A stretch of DNA of 64,000 nt from Sphingomonas sp. Leaf22 (GTDB taxonomy: Bacteria; Pseudomonadota; Alphaproteobacteria; Sphingomonadales; Sphingomonadaceae). The translations under genes were made by a program, and so were the position numbers. The stretch lies in the NCBI RefSeq assembly GCF_001421715.1, contig NZ_LMKP01000044.1, positions 172,603 through 236,602 of the forward strand. Direction: 5' to 3'. The notes under the pieces are model-generated. The model worked only from the letters and a program-made list of their open reading frames with translations. It was not told where the DNA came from and ran no database searches. Below are positions 60,521 to 64,000 of this stretch, one piece after another (positions within the stretch are counted from its first letter, which is position 1; each line of letters opens with the position of its first letter).

Positions 60521-61230
60521 CAGTTCAACACATCCTCGATGGCGCGCAGGATCAGCGCGATATCACCGTCGCGCGACAGGCGATGGTCGCCATCCTTGAC
60601 CAGCACCGTCTGCACATCGGCTGAACGAAGCCGCGATGCGAGGTGGACCGCACGTTCCCACGGCACATCGGCATCGCGCTGTCCCTGGACCAGCCGCACC
60701 GGCACGTCGATCGGCACCTCACCGTGCATCAGCCGGTTCGCCTCCCCCGACGACCAGAAGGCGCGGGTGAACACGGTCGGCGTATCGGCATAGGGCGATG
60801 GCCGCTCGATCCGCCCCTGCGTCAGCATCGCCATCTTCTCGGCCTGCGAAAAGCCCCAGTCGGTGAAGTCGGGCGCGGGCGCGATGCCGACCAGCCCGAC
60901 GATCCGCTCCGGCCGGGCGCGCGCCGCCAGCAGCGCGATCCAGCCGCCCATCGACGATCCGACCAGCACCACCGGCCCGTCGACGCACAAGTCGATCATC
61001 GCCAGCGCATCGTCGACCCAGCCCGCCAGGGTCTGTTCCTCGAACACGCCGGGGCTCTCGCCGCATCCGGCATAGTCGAAGCGCAGGAACGCCTGCCCCC
61101 GCGCCTTGGCCCATGCTTCGATCGCCAGCGCCTTGGTTCCAGTCATGTCGGACGCATAGCCGGGCAGGAACAGGATCGTCGGGCCGGCACCGGGCGTGTG
61201 ACGATAGGCGAGCGGGCGGGGATCGGTCAT
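60520..61230 (-). CDS. Alpha/beta hydrolase
   Basis: A 236-residue alpha/beta hydrolase. Nucleophile elbow LVGSSMGGWIALLA (G-x-S-x-G, Ser ~95), oxyanion-hole region LFLPGYASDMTG, the acid in VRLVQGQRDADVP and the His in VKDGDHRLSRDGD, in order. I chose ATG 61230 (MTDPRPLAY); MDAGM... just upstream is possible. The substrate is unknown; esterase or palmitoyl-thioesterase-like (ABHD10-like) relatives exist. It is coupled to the TPR gene. Confidence 0.85.
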   Translation of the reverse strand: MTDPRPLAYRHTPGAGPTILFLPGYASDMTGTKALAIEAWAKARGQAFLRFDYAGCGESPGVFEEQTLAGWVDDALAMIDLCVDGPVVLVGSSMGGWIALLAARARPERIVGLVGIAPAPDFTDWGFSQAEKMAMLTQGRIERPSPYADTPTVFTRAFWSSGEANRLMHGEVPIDVPVRLVQGQRDADVPWERAVHLASRLRSADVQTVLVKDGDHRLSRDGDIALILRAIEDVLN

Positions 61231-61273
61231 GCCCGCGTCCATGCCATGCGCCGCACCGCGACGAAAGCCGCCG

Positions 61274-62242
61274 TCAGCGAAGCGTGCGCAAATGCCCCCG
61301 CACCAGCCGCCCCGATTCGGTCAGATCGCCGGCAGGCCATCCCGCCACCGCCTGTGTCCCGGGCTTCAGGATCGCCGAAGCCTCGTCCTTGTTCGCGACC
61401 GACCAGTTCAGATAGCTGATGCCGTTCCTCGCGCACCATTCCCACCAGGTGCGCGTTTCCGCCGCGTCGATCGGCGCATCGCCATTGGCGGCGGTCGTGC
61501 CATATTCGGTGACGAACAGGGCGATGCCCCGCCGCATCGCCAGATCGGCCTTGGCCCGCAACTCGGCCTTATGGGTCGCGGCGTAGAAATGCAGCGTGTA
61601 GGCGACATTGGCGAAGGGCAGCGGATCGGCCGCCGCTTCGTCCACATCCTGCGACCAGCTCCGCGTGCCCGCCACGACGAACGCGCCCGGGTCGATCGCC
61701 CGGATCGCTCCGATCACGCGGATGTGATAGGGTTTGAGCACCCTGGTCCAGCCATGTTCGGGCAGCGGCTCGTTATAGGGTTCGTAGATCAGGTTGGGGA
61801 CGCCGCGATATTTGCGGGCGATATGGGTGAAGAAGGTCACCGCATCGTCGGCGCGCGGTTGATGCGCGTGCCAGTCGACCACGACATAGATCCCCTTCGC
61901 GATCGCCGCGTCGATCACCGTCTCGGCCCGCCTGGTTTCGACATCGGGTTGCTTGTCATAGCCGCCCGACTGCGCCCCGATCGCCGCCCGTACCGCCGTT
62001 ACGTGCCAGTCGCGGACCAGCCAGTGGATCGTCGCGGCGTCATAGTATCGCGGCTGCCACTGGCTCCAGAACAGCGACATGCCCTGCACCGCATAAGGCT
62101 TGCCCTGCGCATCGACGACCCGATTGCCTTTGACGGCCAATCGCCCATGCACCGCGACCGGCGATCCGGACGGCGGCAGGGACGACGCCCACGCACCCTG
62201 TCCGACCAGCAATGCGACCAGCAGCACCCACCAGCGACGCAT
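61274..62242 (-). CDS. GH5 family glycoside hydrolase (cellulase-like)
   Basis: A 322-residue secreted family-5 glycosidase, endoglucanase-like. Signal peptide MRRWWVLLVALLVGQGAWA (ATG 62242), core barrel with VQGMSLFWSQWQPRYY, VVVDWHAHQP, the acid/base Glu in IYEPYNEPLPEHGW and the nucleophile Glu in FVTEYGTTAANG. The size matches single-domain enzymes, without a carbohydrate-binding module. Together with the GH16 glucanase at 35251 it suggests use of plant or algal beta-glucans. Confidence 0.9.
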   Translation of the reverse strand: MRRWWVLLVALLVGQGAWASSLPPSGSPVAVHGRLAVKGNRVVDAQGKPYAVQGMSLFWSQWQPRYYDAATIHWLVRDWHVTAVRAAIGAQSGGYDKQPDVETRRAETVIDAAIAKGIYVVVDWHAHQPRADDAVTFFTHIARKYRGVPNLIYEPYNEPLPEHGWTRVLKPYHIRVIGAIRAIDPGAFVVAGTRSWSQDVDEAAADPLPFANVAYTLHFYAATHKAELRAKADLAMRRGIALFVTEYGTTAANGDAPIDAAETRTWWEWCARNGISYLNWSVANKDEASAILKPGTQAVAGWPAGDLTESGRLVRGHLRTLR

Positions 62243-62318
62243 GACACCTCTCCCATTCCTCATTGCGGCAAGCGTGCCGATCCACGTCGACGCGGTCAAC
62301 GCGCCTGCCCGGCAGGAA

Positions 62319-62450
62319 CTACTGCTGCGGTGACGTATTCGGTTCAACGGAAGGCGGCGAATCGTTCAGCTCCCGCGCCTGCCCTTTCCGGCGTCGGAGG
62401 TTCTGGCGGAGTGCGTGTGCCAGCCGCGCCTTGCGTTCGTCGTCGTTCAT
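62319..62450 (-). CDS. Very short conserved-looking basic protein, 43 aa
   Basis: A 43-residue protein starting MNDDERKARLAHALRQNLRR and followed by an Arg/Lys stretch (RKGQARELND), then a Ser/Pro-rich tail. Tiny proteins with the same acidic-then-basic amphipathic start are common in sphingomonads upstream of, or between, tRNA and housekeeping genes. Codon use is normal. Function unknown; it may bind RNA or another protein. Confidence 0.65.
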   Translation of the reverse strand: MNDDERKARLAHALRQNLRRRKGQARELNDSPPSVEPNTSPQQ

Positions 62451-62560
62451 CCGCGCTTTCTACGCTTTTCGCGGCCAATTCGACAACCGTCGCTTGACAT
62501 CCCGGCCAATGGCTGCACATAGGCCCCTCCCGCCGCCGAGGGTTTCCCCCGGCTCGGAGT

Positions 62561-62635
<75 letters not shown>

Positions 62636-62990
62636 TTTTCTTCCGATTGTGGAGGATCACGAAGCGGACGGACGAACCGTGCTTCGGACCCGGTAATCAG
62701 CCCTTTCCGCGCCGGAACTGATGCATATGGCATGCGAAGCCGTCCGCATATGCCGCAACGCGACTGTCGCTATGCCGAGCTAATTGGTAAGTTGGAGTAG
62801 ACGACCGCGTCGAGCCGATCAACCAAGCCAAAATTGGCGGAGACGGAGTCTGCCAATGTATTGTCTGAAGGGTTCTAAAGATTTCTAATAAGAACAGGTT
62901 TTTGAGTACTTTAGTCGTATTTGTCGTTTAAGAATGCACAGTACCGTTCAACATATTCCAAATATTTTTGTTGGTTGATATGTTGCCGGG
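62636..62990. other. AT-rich non-coding region between tRNA and integrase
   Basis: No gene. After about 62850 it becomes AT-rich with T runs (e.g. AAATATTTTTG near 62960) just before the integrase ATG. This is typical of the attL-side arm-site and promoter region of an integrated element; the 3' end of tRNA-Thr would supply the crossover core. No second copy of the core lies in the window. Confidence 0.5.
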
Positions 62991-63974
62991 ATGAGTGGCA
63001 AAAAACCATCGGGACGACACGAAGAGAAGCGGCTTAGCGCGGCCTTCGTGCGAACGGTCAAGGAACCGGGCTTTTACGGCGACGGTCACGGACTGCATCT
63101 AAAGGTCGATGCATCCGGAGCGAAGCGTTGGGTGCAACGATTGGTCATACACGGCAAGCGCCGTGATATCGGCTTAGGCTCGGCATCGCTCGTAAGCCTC
63201 GCAGAAGCCCGAGAAACGGCCTTACAGCATCGAAAGACTGCCCGGGCAGGGGACGATCCGGTTGCGGCAAAACGGCGTGCTATGGGCGTCCTATCGTTCG
63301 AAGACGCGGCACGGAAAGTGCATGAACTTTCGAAGCCAACTTGGCGCAATGACAAGCACGGCGAGCAATGGCTTAACACCCTTACGACTTACGCTTTCCC
63401 GGCGTTGGGATCGAAGCGCATCGACACAATTACCAGTGCCGACGTGCTGTCCGCTCTATCCCCGATCTGGAATGAAAAGCCCGAAACCGCCCGCAGGGTG
63501 AAGCAGCGGATAGGTACAGTGTTCAAATGGGCGATGGCAAACGGTTGGAGGGTCGATAACCCCGCCGACACCATCACCAAGGCGCTACCGAAGCATGACC
63601 GGTCAAACGTCGAGCATCGCCAAGCCCTTCCTTACGATCAGGTGGGCAAGGCGTTAGCGGCAGTTCGTAATAGCGATGCGGGTATGGTAACGAAGCTCGC
63701 CTTCGAGTTCCTCATACTTACTGCAACCCGATCAGCGGAAACCCGCGAAGCCCTTTGGAGCGAAATCGATCTGGAACGGGCGATCTGGACGATACCGGGT
63801 AGCCGTATGAAGGCGAAGAAGCCGCATAGGGTTCCGCTCTCGCCGCGTTGTTTAGCAATCCTCTCAGAAGCCAAGGCACTAAAGCTGATCTGGCCCCCGT
63901 TTTACCGGACGGAATTAGGCGGTTGCAGAAACCAGTGCGCGATGCTCGCGCGGCGAACGCATTTTGAGCCCTGA
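62991..63974 (+). pseudogene. Tyrosine site-specific integrase, interrupted by an IS
   Basis: About 298 genuine residues of a P4-type integrase, then ~29 residues read from IS sequence. The N-terminal arm-binding domain (DUF4102-like) shows GFYGDGHGLHLKVDASGAKRWVQR; the core-binding part follows, and the catalytic domain has LTATRSAETREALW with the first catalytic Arg and HRVPLSPRCLAIL. The box with His-x-x-Arg and the Tyr nucleophile are missing because TGATCTGGCCCCC at 63886, the IS end, replaces them. So the integrase is inactive, and the element that used this tRNA-Thr site is probably trapped. Confidence 0.85.
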
Positions 63975-64000
63975 GTGCGGGTGGTTGTCGTTGTAGTCCA
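63886..64000. mobile_element. IS3-family insertion sequence, left end (runs off window)
   Basis: The integrase text breaks at 63886, where TGATCTGGCCCCCGTTTTAC begins, followed by a transposase 3' end on the minus strand. TGATC...GCCCCC termini and a DDE transposase next to them are typical of IS3-group elements. Only ~115 bases of the element lie in the window; the other end and any target duplication are outside. Confidence 0.8.
63915..64000 (-). CDS. IS3-family transposase (C-terminal fragment, OrfB)
   Basis: Read on the minus strand, the last ~28 residues are DYNDNHPHSGLKMRSPREHR followed by ALVSATA and a TAA stop at 63915. The YN-x-x-HPHSGLKMRSPRE-type ending is the conserved C-terminus of IS3-group OrfB transposases (rve integrase core). 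The gene continues past the window edge, so the catalytic DDE domain is not visible here. Confidence 0.82.
   Translation of the reverse strand, partial: DYNDNHPHSGLKMRSPREHRALVSATA

Overview
The window is GC-rich and looks like a chromosome segment of a sphingomonad-type alphaproteobacterium. The signs are three large TonB-dependent receptors of the Caulobacter/Xanthomonas kind, paired with ROK regulators, a riboswitch-controlled cobalamin salvage operon, hslVU, and short GC-rich extragenic palindromes between housekeeping genes.

Layout. Bases 1-6.6 kb are a mobile module: a P22-type antirepressor-domain protein, ribbon-helix-helix (RHH) regulators with a perfect 17-bp operator, a membrane-anchored RHH-like protein and a MobF (TrwC/TraI) relaxase-helicase. 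Bases 6.3-18.8 kb are a defence island. A leftward operon (RHH regulator, C5-cytosine methyltransferase, unknown protein, Vsr nickase, unknown protein) faces a rightward operon (MutL/MORC-like GHKL ATPase, Z1 ATPase, PD-(D/E)XK protein, AIPR protein). This is the architecture known from MutL-Z1 restriction-modification loci and, as I recall, named Mza when tested as an antiphage system. A PLD-like protein and a frameshifted helical gene flank it.

Bases 19.4-33.7 kb form a nutrient-scavenging region that I infer serves phosphorylated inositols or phospholipids: three TonB receptors, a Ca-dependent phosphoinositide phospholipase C-like protein, an exported MBL-fold hydrolase and a beta-propeller phytase, with two paralogous ROK regulators read divergently from receptors across palindromes. 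The middle receptor carries two frameshifts.

Bases 33.9-36.1 kb hold msrB, a dienelactone hydrolase and a GH16 glucanase. Bases 36.1-47.6 kb are an eleven-gene overlapping cobalamin operon (btuB-cobD-cobA-btuFCD-cbiB-cobQ-cobT-cobS-cobC) behind a cobalamin riboswitch, with cobU divergent; no corrin-ring genes are present, so it is built for uptake and salvage. Bases 47.7-54.7 kb hold an NmrA-like reductase and glycosyltransferases around a two-domain sucrose-phosphate synthase/phosphatase. Bases 55-58 kb hold a GH108 endolysin plus holin pair and hslVU. Bases 58-62.5 kb hold a lipoprotein, glyoxalase I and II, a TPR protein, an alpha/beta hydrolase and a GH5 glycosidase. The window ends with tRNA-Thr(GGT), then a tyrosine integrase cut by an IS3-family element running off the edge, so another integrated element probably starts here.
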